Shown: positions 47,509 through 58,562 of the stretch, piece after piece
Numbering within the stretch: position 1 is the first letter of the stretch
Layout of the letters: every line of letters starts with the position of its first letter
Origin: Adiantum capillus-veneris
Lineage: Eukaryota > Streptophyta > Polypodiopsida > Polypodiales > Pteridaceae
NCBI GenBank assembly: GCA_014529385.2
Contig: CM043970.1
Span: 60,559,023-60,623,022 of the forward strand
Direction of reading: 5' to 3'
DNA: 64,000 bases
Notes under the pieces: model-generated
Seen by the model: the letters and a program-made list of their open reading frames with translations, nothing else
Told to the model about the DNA's origin: nothing
The model's database searches: none
Program-made: the position numbers and the translations under genes

Positions 47509-47729
47509 ATTGAGGTGGCGAGGCAGTTGAGCACAGCGGGCGGTCGTGGCTTCTTCTTCTTCGCGGCACAGGATCCTTCACGAGACGACAAGCATTGAGC
47601 AGTGAGTGACACACCATTGCCCCTTTAAGCTTACTAGAATAGTCTATTTGTGTGCTTGCAGCCTTTCGAGGCTCGACACACAGTGTTCGGCAAGTTCCCA
47701 GCCTCTGACACGTGCAGTAAAAGCGCACA
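47143..47729 (+). repeat. 5' LTR of T1
   Basis: 587 bp, TGTTAACCACTTACGG to GCGCACA. TATAAAA at 47315-47321 is a likely TATA box (TATAAAA again at 63642 in the 3' LTR). (GT)n at about 47416-47446 and (GA)n at about 47449-47507 follow. A short G+C-rich block after the array (47508-47600) is shared with the 3' LTR. Confidence 0.9.
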
Positions 47730-47735
47730 TTTTTT

Positions 47736-47753
47736 TGGCGCCGCTGCCGGGGA
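47736..47753 (+). promoter_or_regulatory. Primer-binding site of T1 (Tat/Athila type)
   Basis: TGGCGCCGCTGCCGGGGA follows the LTR after six T. This GC-rich site is typical of plant Tat and Athila elements and clearly differs from the Met tRNA site of G1-G5. Confidence 0.9.
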
Positions 47754-48330
47754 CTACCTTGCACTAAGCTTGAGGAGCACAATGTGCTACCTCTTGAAGC
47801 CATTATTTTCATATGGTTTTAGATCTATTAGTGGCCGCAATGTGCAGGTTTTAGCTGGTTTTGTTAGCTCTGTTAAGTGCTATAATATGCAGGTTTTGTT
47901 AGATTTGTTAAGCTCTATAAGGTGCAGGTTTTACCAGGTCTGTTAGTTAGTGTAGTTATGTAATGCGCAATAGACAATGTGCAGGTCGGCTATTCTATCA
48001 GTGTGCAATGTGATGTGTTAGGTAGCGTGTGTGCAATGCTAATTAGTGTTAATTAGTTCTGCTAGATGTAGGTAGCTCAGACAGAGCTAGAGGTGCAACT
48101 ATGTGTGCACATGAGCTCGGTGCCCTTACCTTATCCACATAAAGGTTTTTTTTTAAAAAGTTTTTTTCTTTTTTTCAGAAAGAAAAAAACGCTAAAAAAA
48201 AGAGACCAAAAAGAAAAAAAGAAAAAATATTGTATTAAAAGGAAGGATCGGGATCATTCCCCAAGCCCGAGCCTGAGCCCGGGCGGGGGCCCAAGTCTCA
48301 ATCCGCAATCTTATGATATAGTATAGACAC

Positions 48331-48373
<43 letters not shown>

Positions 48374-48726
48374 GACTAGCCCCTCAAGTGAAGGGAGGGC
48401 ATGTGGACAAGTCCTTCAAGTCCTCCATCCTTCCCTTCACACTTACCCCTTGAACTTACTAATTTTAGCCTTCTTCCCTACTAGGAAAAGACTATTTTTA
48501 GGATTCCTAGGCCTTTCAGTAACCGAATCGGCGTTGTAACGCATGGCATGTCCCTCTAACCAAGACACTCATTTTGAGCTATCACATGCCATATTCCGTG
48601 GCTTGGTTATAAAAAGAACAAAATAAAAATAAAAATTGAGAGTAGATTTGGGTTGCAAAACATCCAAAAAACTAGGTGAGCGGCCTTCACGAGCACTCAC
48701 CAGTACTTCTAGGGTGTTGAGGTCAC
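47754..48726 (+). other. Leader of T1
   Basis: Non-coding. It has repeated GTGCAGGTTTT / TGCAGG words (47840-47990), a purine/A-rich stretch at 48150-48240, a short G+C-rich block near 48260-48300 and (TA)n at 48334-48370. Confidence 0.6.
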
Positions 48727-49450
48727 ATGCAGCTACGCTCTGGTTGTGTGCTAGAGGATGATCACATAGAAAGTGTCTTCGTTTACGTGGGCATCCATTA
48801 TTCCTCCACATTAGGCTCTAGGCCCTCAGCGGGAACCCAAGGTAGTACCACTCATGATCCACATATTGCATCTAGTGACTCTTCCTCTGACTACGACGTC
48901 ATGGAAGCTTACCCAATGCCCAATCCCGATAGTTCAAGCCAAGACATGCATGCCATGGGCCCACAATCCAACCGAGAGTATTTAGCCGCTTGCAGGAGAC
49001 TTTGAGTAGAGCCACTCGCTTCGGACATAGAGCTAGCAGTGTAAACGAAGGGGATGGGGAAGTAAATTCACTATTCATGACCAATGTAGACCCCATGCTC
49101 CTGGAGAGTTTGCATGTGAATAATCCATTCACTGCATTCCCTGACTCTTGAGAGCTATTCCCCTCCGAGGTTATATTACCTGATGGTAGAAGCCTTGCCA
49201 AAGTGCAAGAGGTTGAGCAATATATCATTGCAGCTAGGGAAAAGAAAATCAAGACCCTTATGCAAGGCAGAGAAAGGGAGAGAGCTAAAGGCGAAGGCCC
49301 CTATGTCAACATCCATGCTAGTCGAGCAATTGAGTGCTCCTGAATTAGCAACCACTAAGGGTCAACCCATAGAGAGCCACATTGAATCTAGTTCAAAGGA
49401 CACCCCTAGCACCTCAATCCTAGATGGAGCATTTCTACATGAAAATTGAA
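48727..49450 (+). pseudogene. gag N-terminal fragment of T1
   Basis: Starts MQLRSGCVLEDD, an opening seen in plant gypsy gag genes, then a Ser/Asp-rich low-complexity stretch. Other frames continue after 49000 (MTNVDPMLLESLHVNNPF, SEVILPDGRSLAKVQEVEQY, basic REKKIKTLMQGRERE). At least two shifts and one stop are present. The gag core and zinc knuckle are absent: at about 49450-49512 the sequence passes straight to integrase. Confidence 0.55.
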
Positions 49451-49511
49451 AGTATGAACTACAAACGGAGACTTTACCCGACCTATACACATGTAATACC
49501 TATCACGTGGG

Positions 49512-50119
49512 TTGGTTAGATGTCCTACAATCCACAAGTCTACACCTTATTATCCACAAGCAAATGGCCAAGCTAAGACCACTAACAAAACTTTAATTTC
49601 TATCTTGACCAAAATAGTGAAATATTATCGCACATATTGGGATTTGAAGCTGATGTCAGCTCTATGGGCTTATTGTACTTCTTACAAAGTGGCTATTAAT
49701 TGTACACCATTCAAAATGGTATATGGCCAAGAAGTAGTTATGCCATGGGAGTTTGTAATTCCTAGTATGTGGGTAGCTTCACAAGAAGGTTGGAATGGTA
49801 ACCCTTTAGTTGAGTGTTTATATATCATTGTGAGGTTAGATGAAGAAAGAAAATTGGCTGTGCGGAATGCACTTGTGGAGAAAGATAGGAGAAATAAATG
49901 GTTTGACCATCATTTAAAGAACAAGGATATCAAGGTTGGGGATAAGTCCTTATGTATGGAGTGCGTAATGAGAAGAAAAAGTTGAAATATGCGGGAAAAG
50001 GACAATATAGAGTATGCAAAATCACCCCACAAGGTACCATTCGTGTGGAAACTCTTGATGGATTTGAAACCATTGGATTCCTCAATGGGAGTAAATTTAA
50101 AAGATACTATGATCATTGA
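49512..50119 (+). pseudogene. Integrase C-terminal part of T1
   Basis: KSTPYYPQANGQAKTTNKTL (about 49530-49590) is the third catalytic block; its Glu is Lys here (GQAK for GQAE), as expected for a dead copy. Then SALWAYCTSYKVAINCTPF and MVYGQEVVMPWEFVIPS, the pattern of Tat/Athila integrases, and LKNKDIKVGDKSL. A shift near 49965 moves to a frame with YAGKGQYRVCKITPQGTIRV and a stop at 50117-50119. The N-terminal zinc domain and first two Asp are missing. Confidence 0.85.
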
Positions 50120-50320
50120 AGCCAAGAGGAGCTACGTGCCATCCATAAAAAAAAGGCAGCCAAGGCACAAGCAAAATTGAAAAAGATACAAGCTCAAGCT
50201 GAGACTAAGGAGCGACAGAAACGTATTAGACACCAACAAGAGGCCAACCTTGCAGTTACACATGCATTTCAAGTTGAAACAGAGGATGATTGGTTGGACT
50301 CTGAAAAACCTCTACGATAA
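50120..50320 (+). pseudogene. Coiled-coil segment following T1 integrase
   Basis: In frame with the integrase C-terminus after its stop: a Lys/Glu/Gln/Ala-rich helix (KKAAKAQAKLKKIQAQAETK) and an acidic end (ETEDDWLDSEKPLR) to TAA at 50318-50320. It is probably the C-terminal extension of pol or the start of an additional ORF. Function unknown. Confidence 0.55.
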
Positions 50321-51358
50321 CCTATCTAGTTAAATAGCGCCTATGGGAAAGTACTATATAATGCCTTATTGGACACATGTGCTAAATATAATCTTCTATC
50401 ATATGGAGTGTGATGTCAATAGAAAAGCCATTTCTAGCTGAGAGTACTATCGAAGTCAAGCGTATCAACAAGAAAAAAACTACGATTTTTGGAACCTGGC
50501 ACACTTCTGTCTTAGTTATGACAATGGGGGTTGTAGCTCAAGACTTTTTGGTCATGCCTGTTGGAACTATGGAAGGCAATATAAAACTAGGACGCAAGTG
50601 GATGCCAATGATGCACTATTGATTGGGGGACTGGGAGTGTCACAACACAGAAATCAACTCTTATCCCTGCCACTTAAGCGATAGTCCCTTCAACTTCCTT
50701 GAGAAACACAAGTCTCATTGTAATATAATAAAGAAAACATACAAATGGGTCCCTAAAGCTTCTTTAGCGACCATTTTTGACGCTAAAAATAGAAGCCTTG
50801 TAAGAGACGTGCCACTCGCTCCAAGAAATATAAGAAAAAGTTGCGTTGGATTCCTAAACGACTATTGGAAGCCCAAGGCTAATATGAAGGGAATGATCAA
50901 ATCTAGGTACCTAAACGTAACTTGTGTTCTTACCTGTCACCTATAGACATATGTGAGTCAAATCTTGTAACAATAAAGCCGATTGAAGACCATGAGAAGG
51001 AAAAGATCAAAGAATAATATATACCTGATCCAGAGCTAGTTTGGGTACCGAAGAAAGAACGATTTATTCCACCAAGCTCAGATACAGGGAAGTCAAATGA
51101 AGCTTCCACCTCTTCATGTAGTTCATATACAAAAATACAAGCTTCGACAAAACCTCCAATTATCATTGTAAATATCCATACAAACAAGAAAGAATTTGCA
51201 CCTCCCGTTGTAAGTTCACCACCTACAACAACGTTGCAAGTAAAATCATGGGAGAGTAGCTTACCACCCTTTGCAACTAGATGAAATGCCTAGGGTGGTG
51301 AAATACTATTGGTCAAAGCCTTCACCCATTACAACTTGGAATGATTGGTTTCAACAGG
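50321..51358 (+). pseudogene. Retropepsin-like segment and W-x-P-K repeats in T1 (additional ORF)
   Basis: YNALLDTCAKYNLL (about 50352-50395) resembles a protease active site with Gly changed to Cys (DTC for DTG). The ORF 50410-50622 continues TWHTSVLVM, AQDFLVMPVG and LGRKWM, matching the flap-to-end pattern of retropepsins. Then come a basic region and WxPK motifs: TYKWVPK (about 50736), KKLRWIPK (about 50836, another frame) and ELVWVPKK (about 51030). The end, TTWNDWFQQ, is cut by the T2 LTR. A protease-like segment after integrase is unusual. Confidence 0.5.
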
Positions 51359-52275
51359 TGTTAACTGAGTCAACGTCAGTTAACAAGAGGTGCTAAAGAC
51401 CGAAGATGTACGGATGTACATTGAAAATCAACATGAAGAAGCAATAAAGATTGGAGTTACATATTTTTCACAATTTTCCAAAATGGTCACGTATTGTAAA
51501 TTCTCGATTTATTTCAAGCCATTGTAATATTTTTAATGTCTTACGGGCTCAATGGGAGTTCCAAGCTGTAAAGAACAAGTCAGTTAGTGTGCCTAGGTTC
51601 CAGATTCAGTAAGTGGTGGAGCCCTAAAGGCCTTAGACGCCATTGCATATTTTTACCTTAGGTATATAAGGCAATGTGTAAAAGAAATTAGGTTCTCAAG
51701 CTCATTTGTTGAGAGCACTCTTTGGTGAGAGCTCTTGAGGTGTGTGGCTATGGAGTCCTTGAGCTTCTCCTTGCTCATGTGACTTGATTAACACTAATCA
51801 ATGCTTAATTCTCTTTCACTAGTCCTCCATCATACTTATTGTGATTGCTAATGATGCTTTGATTAGCTAGATTGTAACTAATTAGTGCTTAATCCCTCTC
51901 TAATCTTGTGTGATTGCCCTCTTTTGCTTGTTTGTGCATGTAGGTTTGATTGGAGTGTGGTGCTTGATAGATCTATGTGTGTGTGCTTGTGATTAGTGTG
52001 TTGCATGATAGGATTAGTGTTGTGTGCGTCTTGCAATCATTGGTGTGTGTGATTGGGTTAAGTGGAGGTGAAGGAAAGTGGATGTGGAGATGGCCAACCA
52101 TTATGGCTTCGCTCCTCCATAGACCAAGAAGCTCACCTCGTAGAGTCACCATTCGTGTTGCCATGATTAGCTCACTAATCGTGTGAGTGTTTCCATGCCC
52201 TAGCCGGGTAGCTCATCCCTCCGGATTGATAATCTTGTTGGTCATTGGAGCTATGCAACGATGGAACCCCCAACA
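51359..52275 (+). repeat. 5' LTR of T2
   Basis: 917 bp with inverted ends TGTTAACTG and CCCAACA. Its first 276 bp match 61237-61510. TATATAAG at 51664-51671 is a likely TATA box. The base pair before the start (ACAGG) cannot be tested as target duplication because the 3' LTR is truncated. Confidence 0.87.
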
Positions 52276-52277
52276 TT

Positions 52278-52295
52278 TGGCACCGTTGCTGGGGA
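52278..52295 (+). promoter_or_regulatory. Primer-binding site of T2 (Tat/Athila type)
   Basis: TGGCACCGTTGCTGGGGA, two bases after the LTR. It differs from a consensus TGGCGCCGTTGCCGGGGA by two transitions. It shows that the LTR at 51359 is a 5' LTR. Confidence 0.87.
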
Positions 52296-53997
52296 AGATG
52301 GCTTACGCTAGTGTAATTGTGGCATAATCGGATCCCCAATTTTACTACTAATTTCACTTGTGTGTTTATGGTTTTGTGGATTTTGGATGTGTATGCATGA
52401 AGCAACGTGTTCATTATTCCCTAATTTGTCACCATATCTTGCCAATTGTGTGTTTATACACTCTAATTTCACACTAACCCCTTGCGAATTTCACTAATTT
52501 TGCTAACTTACACACTAATTCGCTACTAAGGATTGGAGCTTTCAACCGTTCAATCGATCTTCATTGGAAAGGTAATCAAGGTGGTATTCTCAACCTCCCT
52601 AGAATCTAAACATGTGTAGAATTGTGGAGAGATTCCAAGATGATGCAATGTCAATGCCAATGCAATGTTGATGCTATGTTAATTGCAATGCAATGTTGAT
52701 GTTATGTTATGCTTTGAAAATTTTTGGATTGTTCGTTTTCATGCCGTCGTAATGTCGAAATTTTTCAGATTTGGTGGCGTATGGAATTGACAAGTTCAAT
52801 TGCTAATTGGTGAATGTGCATTGCTAATTGCATGCCTAATTGATCTAACTGCATGCTTGAATGGTCAATTGCAAGTGTGTGTGCATTCTAATTGAGTGTG
52901 TGTGTGCGCCTAATTTTAGGTGTGTGCACTATTTTGTCCTTGTTTGTGCACCTAAAAATTAATGTGTGCTTAACGATTTTTCAACTGTGATGTTTGATTT
53001 GTGTTGTGGTCATGCCCAACTAGAGATTTATGAAAGCACATTGCAATTTCGACAAGATTAACCCTTTTGTGTGTGCACCTAAAGATTGGTAAAAACTGCC
53101 AATTTAGTCTGTGCGCGCCTAAAAAGTGCTTAATGTGTATGATTAATTCAAATTTTGATTGCATATTTGATGTGTGTAATGGTTAACTGCTGCGTTTTTG
53201 AGCTAAAAACAGGGATTTACACATTCCAAATGCGTCAAACTTTACCGGCTAATTTTGCCGATTTAATTACCTAGTTTGGATTTTATTGATCAAATTATTT
53301 GGAAATTGAATTGATGTTCTTTTTGTGATTTTATTTGGATGAACTAATCCTCTATGTGTGGAGAATTTTTAAAAAAAATTGGGTATTTTTTTGGATAATT
53401 TTTATAAATTTTTGGGTTGATTTTTGCAATAATTTTTGCAATAATTTTTGCTTAATTCTGTAAAATTTGATATCGTGTGATCTTTACAGATATTTTGTGT
53501 ACATATTTGTGGCATCATTTTGAGCACATTTGTGCCCTCCTTAGTTGAGCTTTGAGCGATTTGCTATTTTCGGAGGTCGGATGGATGATTTTGTTGAATT
53601 TGTCATTTTTGATAAAAAACTGCTATTTTTGGTGTGCTTATGCGTGTCAAAAATGTTTGATTGTGATTGTCAATGATTTTCTAAAATTTTTAGAATTTTC
53701 CGAGAATTTTTTGGGATTTTTTGACGATATTTTGGATTTTCGGGTGATTTTTAGCGTTTCGGCTAATTTTCGGACTAAATTTAGCTTCTTTCGGTTCCCG
53801 AGCGTGCCTTTCGGCGCATGAACTCTCCTCGTCGGATAGACCTTTACGATCTCTTGGGATCGTTTCCTATGAGTTAAAATAAATTTCATCTTCTTCTGCT
53901 GTCATCGCTTTCTCGCTTCGTGGCATGTGAACCCACCCCACACACACTCGTCCTCTCTCTTGCCCTCTCTCTCCTCCTCCTCCCACTAACGATTATT

Positions 53998-54032
<35 letters not shown>

Positions 54033-54156
54033 ACTTCCCCACTCTCTCACTCCCCCACTGCAAACGCTTATTATCTCTCGCTCATCCCCCTCACTCTCTC
54101 TCTAACTCTCTCTTTCTCTCAAGCGATTATTTTCCTTCTCTCTCTTCCTCCCCCCC

Positions 54157-54191
<35 letters not shown>

Positions 54192-54307
54192 GCGCTGTCA
54201 ACGACCTCTCTCTCTTCCTCCGTACGGCACGCCAATTTCGACGCCTGCTACCCGTGATTAACTCAACCTGTCATGCGCACACTCACACTCTCTCCCTCTT
54301 TGTCCTA

Positions 54308-54362
<55 letters not shown>

Positions 54363-54379
54363 CCTCCCCCTGTCGTATT

Positions 54380-54421
<42 letters not shown>
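52296..54421 (+). other. Leader of T2, first part (AT-rich, then pyrimidine-rich with microsatellites)
   Basis: No credible gene. TGTGTGTGCRCCTAA words recur between 52870 and 53120. From 53930 there are long CT tracts: (CT)n at 53999-54030, about 54160-54189 and 54380-54421, and (CA)n at 54310-54361. The 145- and 137-residue ORFs across them are products of the arrays. Confidence 0.65.
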
Positions 54422-54425
<4 letters not shown>

Positions 54426-54687
54426 TTTGGGCGCAACCCAGTGAACCCACACACACACCCACGCACCAGGGCCCTCCTCGCATGCGTGTAGCTGCCACGT
54501 CAGCACCGTCAGATCTAGACCCCGCCTCCTCCGTGATTAAGCTCCTGTCGTGTACTGCCTTCTCTGCCTCGTACAACGTGCCAGGCCCGTTGGCACCCAC
54601 CTCGCTGTTGATCGCCATCACCGCCTTCGCGCTGCACTCCCCGCAGGTCAGTGCCAGACCCGCTGTCACAACGCTGCCGCCATCCAG
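54422..54687 (+). other. G+C-rich island ending in a consensus splice donor
   Basis: About 265 bp of clearly higher G+C than its surroundings. It ends in CCATCCAG followed by GTAAGT (54688-54693), a perfect plant 5' splice site. One frame is open (54434-54691) with PGPLAPTSLL and a Pro/Ala/Ser-rich composition, but I see no known domain. It could be a captured host first exon or a G+C-rich untranslated exon. Confidence 0.45.
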
Positions 54688-55746
54688 GTAAGTCAAAGGT
54701 GATGTTTTCTTTTTTTTTTAGTCAATTGCAATAAATAATTGTAAAAAATTAATAAAAAAACCATTAAAAAATCATAAAACAATAAAAAAGCCAAAAATCA
54801 CAAAATAAAACGAAAACAGGTTTTAAAAATTACAAAAAAATAAAAAACTCATTAAAAAAGATTTGATAATTCACAAAAAATGTAAAAAATTCATAAACCT
54901 CATAGACAATTCATAATTTTTTTAAGAAAATAACAAATAAATCACAAAAATTGTAGAAAATAAATAAAATCTCAAAAATTTATTAAAAAATAAAAAAATT
55001 AATCGAGAAAATCACAATAAATCATAAAAATTTCATAGAATCTTCAAAAATTCCATAAAGATTACAAAATTATCAAAAATTTTTGTAAAAAATCATTAAA
55101 AATTAATAAAAATAAAAAGAAAGTCGTCAAAAGAGACAAAAAAGCAAAAACAACACGCCATTGGAAGAATCACACACCGCAAAGTGAGCAAAAGCAGAAG
55201 AACAGCTGAAAAAAGCGAGAAATAAGGTAACTCAAAGCCATGAGCAGCAGAAGAAAATTTCAAAATTTGTCAAAATCAAGGAGAAAATTGACAAATCAAA
55301 GTTGTAAAACTCATCGAAGCTCATAATTTTGAGCTAGATTTTGGAAAATCCGTGGGAGCTGGACTTAATCTTTTTGGCCAAGAACATCACTGTTTTAGCC
55401 CAATTTGGACAGTGTTCCCACAGTTCAGACAAAGAACGCCAGGGACTAGAAGTCATTGTGCAAACTGAAAAGGGCAGGTGCAAGTGATTGCATTGCAAAT
55501 TAGCTCCCAATTGGATGAACATGGGCACAAATCACCGTGGATTGCAAATTAGGCTACTCAGATTCCAGATTTTCATCATTTGAAAGGCCCAAATCAATTC
55601 TGACAATTTCGAGCTAGAGTTAATCAGCTCTTGTGAGTGTAAGAGTAGTCAACTGCCAATACTTAGTCACAAGCAGTTTTATCAAGTCGAAGCAGGAGAA
55701 ATTCTGCTAATCAACACCTAAATCTGCTAGGAGACAATTTTTACAG
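54688..55746 (+). other. Possible leader intron of T2
   Basis: GTAAGT at 54688 and TTTTTACAG ending at 55746, 11 bp before the ATG at 55758. The first part (54710-55140) is extremely A/T-rich, mostly AAAAAT and AATTAA words on this strand, as in plant introns. It is a prediction from sequence only. The A-rich stretch has no ORF. Confidence 0.4.
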
Positions 55747-55757
55747 AACAAGCCAAC

Positions 55758-56463
55758 ATGGACTCAAATCGAGCTGAGAGTTCAAGTACAACAGAGCTAG
55801 CCAGTAGCAGTGGCAACACATGTATAACTACAATAGAGCAGATTCTACAACTATATGGCTACAATGGAGATAACGTCTTATATGTAGATTCAGAAGGCCA
55901 TAGATACTTGATGAGCAATAAAAGCAGCACAGGAGCCACGATCCTATTGATCAAAGTAAAGCCAGAGTCAGAGAACTCCAAGATGTTCACAGACTTCAGT
56001 GCAGCCAGGTATAGCAAGCTCAAGGATGAAGTACAAAAAGTCAACCCAAATGTTATCCAAAAATCTGCACAAGCCAGCAAAACATACATTTCGTGCATAT
56101 GCAGTCATGGTCATTGTACATGGATTACAGTGGTCAGATCTATAATCGAGAACCAAAAATGGAAGATCCAAAAGATCAACCAATAGGAGCGAGTCTAATG
56201 GGAGAACCAAACTAAAGATGGTACAAAGGTCAAGATGGAGCAGTCTTTAACTTGATGCTCAGTGTTTTAAATGAAAATGCCGACAACTTGGCAAGCGTAG
56301 AAGTAAAAACTTCTCAGCTAGAGCTTGACATGACATAACCAAATGAAATACCACCAATCATGGTATATTGCTCAGATTGTGGACGAAAAGGTGGACATTT
56401 TTATAAAGATTGTCCAAGAAATCCAGACAACAAGGACACGTCAATTGCCAAGCAATGTACATA
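55758..56463 (+). pseudogene. Gag-like ORF of T2, first repeat domain and zinc knuckle
   Basis: The ORF 55758-56186 (142 residues) starts MDSNRAESSSTT and contains LYVDSEGHRYLM (motif 1), LLIKVKP and VQKVNPNVI. A shift near 56105 leads to SLYMDYSGQIYNREPK (motif 2) in another frame. Then CSDCGRKGGHFYKDC (about 56372-56416) is a zinc knuckle with one extra residue (C-x2-C-x5-H-x4-C). TAA and TAG stops intervene. The knuckle suggests nucleic-acid binding as in a nucleocapsid. The rest is unlike any gag I know. Confidence 0.6.
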
Positions 56464-57160
56464 GCAAATTGAAAATACAAATCTTGATGAAAATGCAGCT
56501 AACTTGTCACTTTTAATGCAATCAAATGATTCTGCATTACCGTTAGAAGCACCAGTAAAAGCACTGTATGTTCAAAGTCAGCACAAAGATGCACAGGCAC
56601 CTGAAAAGCTTAAAGTTGATTCTTTGAACAACAAATTCCTGCATGAATTTGGTTAAGGTGTCCGGATACCATCGAATGTTGAGAAGAATGTTAGGTTTGC
56701 AAATGATTCTGCATCCACTGCCACAAGTGTGCAATCATTCACAAGTCTAAGGGACACATCAAACAAAACGATGTTAGCTTTGTATGGTACACATAATTCA
56801 TATGCACATTATGTAGACCAAAAAGGGAAATTGTACAAAAAGGATCAACCAGTGTTTGAACGGCCCACATACCAGCTCATAGAAGTGCGTCCAGTGATAA
56901 ATAAGAAAGGATGGTTCATTTCAGAGGAAAGAATCTATTATAGCCCATCCTCTCTAGAGATGAAGGATATTACCCGAGTGAACCCAGAAATCTGTTCAGA
57001 GCCAAACTCTCCTCCATCGGAAATCAAGCTTAGACGTTGTAACCAAATGAGCATATACTTTGACCAAAACAGTCGTAGATATAGACGAGAGTCTAAAATC
57101 TATGATGCCTTGGGTCGTGAAACCCACAGAAGCTCATACCATAGGAGACCCATGGGATAG
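56464..57160 (+). pseudogene. Second copy of the T2 repeat domain
   Basis: The ORF 56729-57160 (143 residues, TAG at 57158-57160) contains AHYVDQKGKLYKKDQP (motif 3), YQLIEVRP, ITRVNPEI and then SIYFDQNSRRYRRESK (motif 4). It aligns along its length with 55758-56190: Y-V-D-x-x-G-x-x-Y, L-I-x-V-x-P, V-N-P-x-I and a second Y-x-D-x-x-x-x-x-Y in the same order and spacing. The frame upstream to about 56467 is readable with stops. So one domain is duplicated in tandem within the polyprotein. Function unknown. Confidence 0.6.
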
Positions 57161-57964
57161 ACAATATTAGGGCAAAGATAATGCTATCTATAGCTTGACT
57201 TGGAATTTTTTTTGTCATGTTTCAAGGAGATACATAGGAAACTATGCAAAAGGTTTATAGATGTCAAATGTCAATAGTGCTACCCAAAGTGTGCCTTCAC
57301 AGTCCCAAAAGGCGAGACTAAACTAGAGCCAAACAATTTTGAACTCTTATAATGGAGCAGGCTATAGTGATCACCCTAGGAAGGGGGGAGCTGTAAATTC
57401 ATCAAGCTTAGCTCTTGTACCAATAACCCCAATGTCAGTTAGAAGCCCTAGAGCCTCTAGTCAACAGACCCCTTCAAGGCAGAAACCATTGAAAGATCAT
57501 ATGGTTGTTGGAAGTTTCCAATTGACATAGGTTCCCTCAGAATCTGCAGACAAATGCTTATATGAAGATCATCAGAGACAAAAGTTTCACATGATCTCCA
57601 CAAGTTAGAGTCAAAAGCCGACAAATTCAATAGTGTTCAAACAATTACAGGTGACCAAGATCACATACACATATGAGATGCATATGGTAACGAATATCAC
57701 CAAGATCAAGACCTTGTACAAAACCCTGCGCGGATGGCCTGACTGAAGTTAAAGACTATCTGAAGATGATGCAAAGCCTCAAGTTGCCAATACAGGTGAC
57801 ATAAAAGTCAAAGTCAACGAAAGTTAAAGTCTAGAAGGATACACAAAGGTCACCACCAAAATCTCCTCCAAAGAGACAGATTCTGCGAGAAAGTACAGTG
57901 GATCTTCTAAGATCAAAGGTTACTCAGATGTAGGCAGACAATTCTCAACATTTGCAACCAAAAA
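57161..57964 (+). other. Degenerate coding region of T2
   Basis: Short frames only. One (57339-57530) is Ser/Pro-rich (SLALVPITPMSVRSPRASS), like a disordered linker. I see no motif. It probably joined the repeat domains to the protease-like part before decay. Confidence 0.4.
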
Positions 57965-58396
57965 GTGCAATATTACATCCAATGGAGTCAACATCAATTG
58001 AAAAAAATTGTTAGAGCAAAGAAAATGGAGATAAAGTTCAACCAGAGGACACTGTCACAACAAAAGCAGTCAATACAAAAAGAAATCTTGAGACGATCAA
58101 GTGCAACATTGATTGGTGAAAATGAAGAAAAGCTGTCAAGAGAAGTAAAACTAGATTTTCAACTAGACAAGAATCTCATGTCCTTTTGCACTTGGAAAAG
58201 ATGTGGACAACCACAGTTGGAAGATGCTCCTAAATTTGTGAGCATATCAGGAAACAAATGAGCAGAATGCCGGGGAATCATCTCGACCACCATTGAAGTA
58301 AGTTCACAGATCATCATAGCTCAATTCCACATGATCACAACAAAGGATATGCCAGACGACATCATAATGGGAATGCCAATGGCTCAGAAGATGTAA
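57965..58396 (+). pseudogene. First retropepsin-like segment of T2
   Basis: A basic helical ORF (57965-58261) is followed in the same frame, after TGA 58259-58261, by ISTTIEVSSQIIIAQFHMI and DMPDDIIMGMPMAQKM to TAA. The pattern of a beta strand, F-x-M-I, then D-I-I-M-G-M matches the second half of retropepsins (D-I-I-L-G-x-x-W). No clear D-T/S-G active site is visible upstream; LIGENEEKL (about 58110) is a weak candidate. Protease identity is inference. Confidence 0.45.
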
Positions 58397-58562
58397 GAGA
58401 TACAGAAACATGATGGAGTCATCACATACAATCAAGAATGAAAACCAACATCCTCAAGCACAATTAAAATGGAGACTTATATCAAAGCAGTTCTTATTGA
58501 AGATGATTCATCTCCATTGAACAGAACTGTAGAAGAGCTTAAAGCAAATTAGGCAATAGCAA

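Noticed and set aside
51359-52275. 3' LTR of a T2-like element lying to the left
   Set aside because: It is followed by a primer site and not preceded by a purine tract, so it is a 5' LTR. A tandem arrangement sharing one LTR is still possible.
54254-54696. ORFs of 145 and 137 residues on opposite strands
   Set aside because: Mostly microsatellite translation. Only the G+C-rich end may be meaningful and is listed separately.
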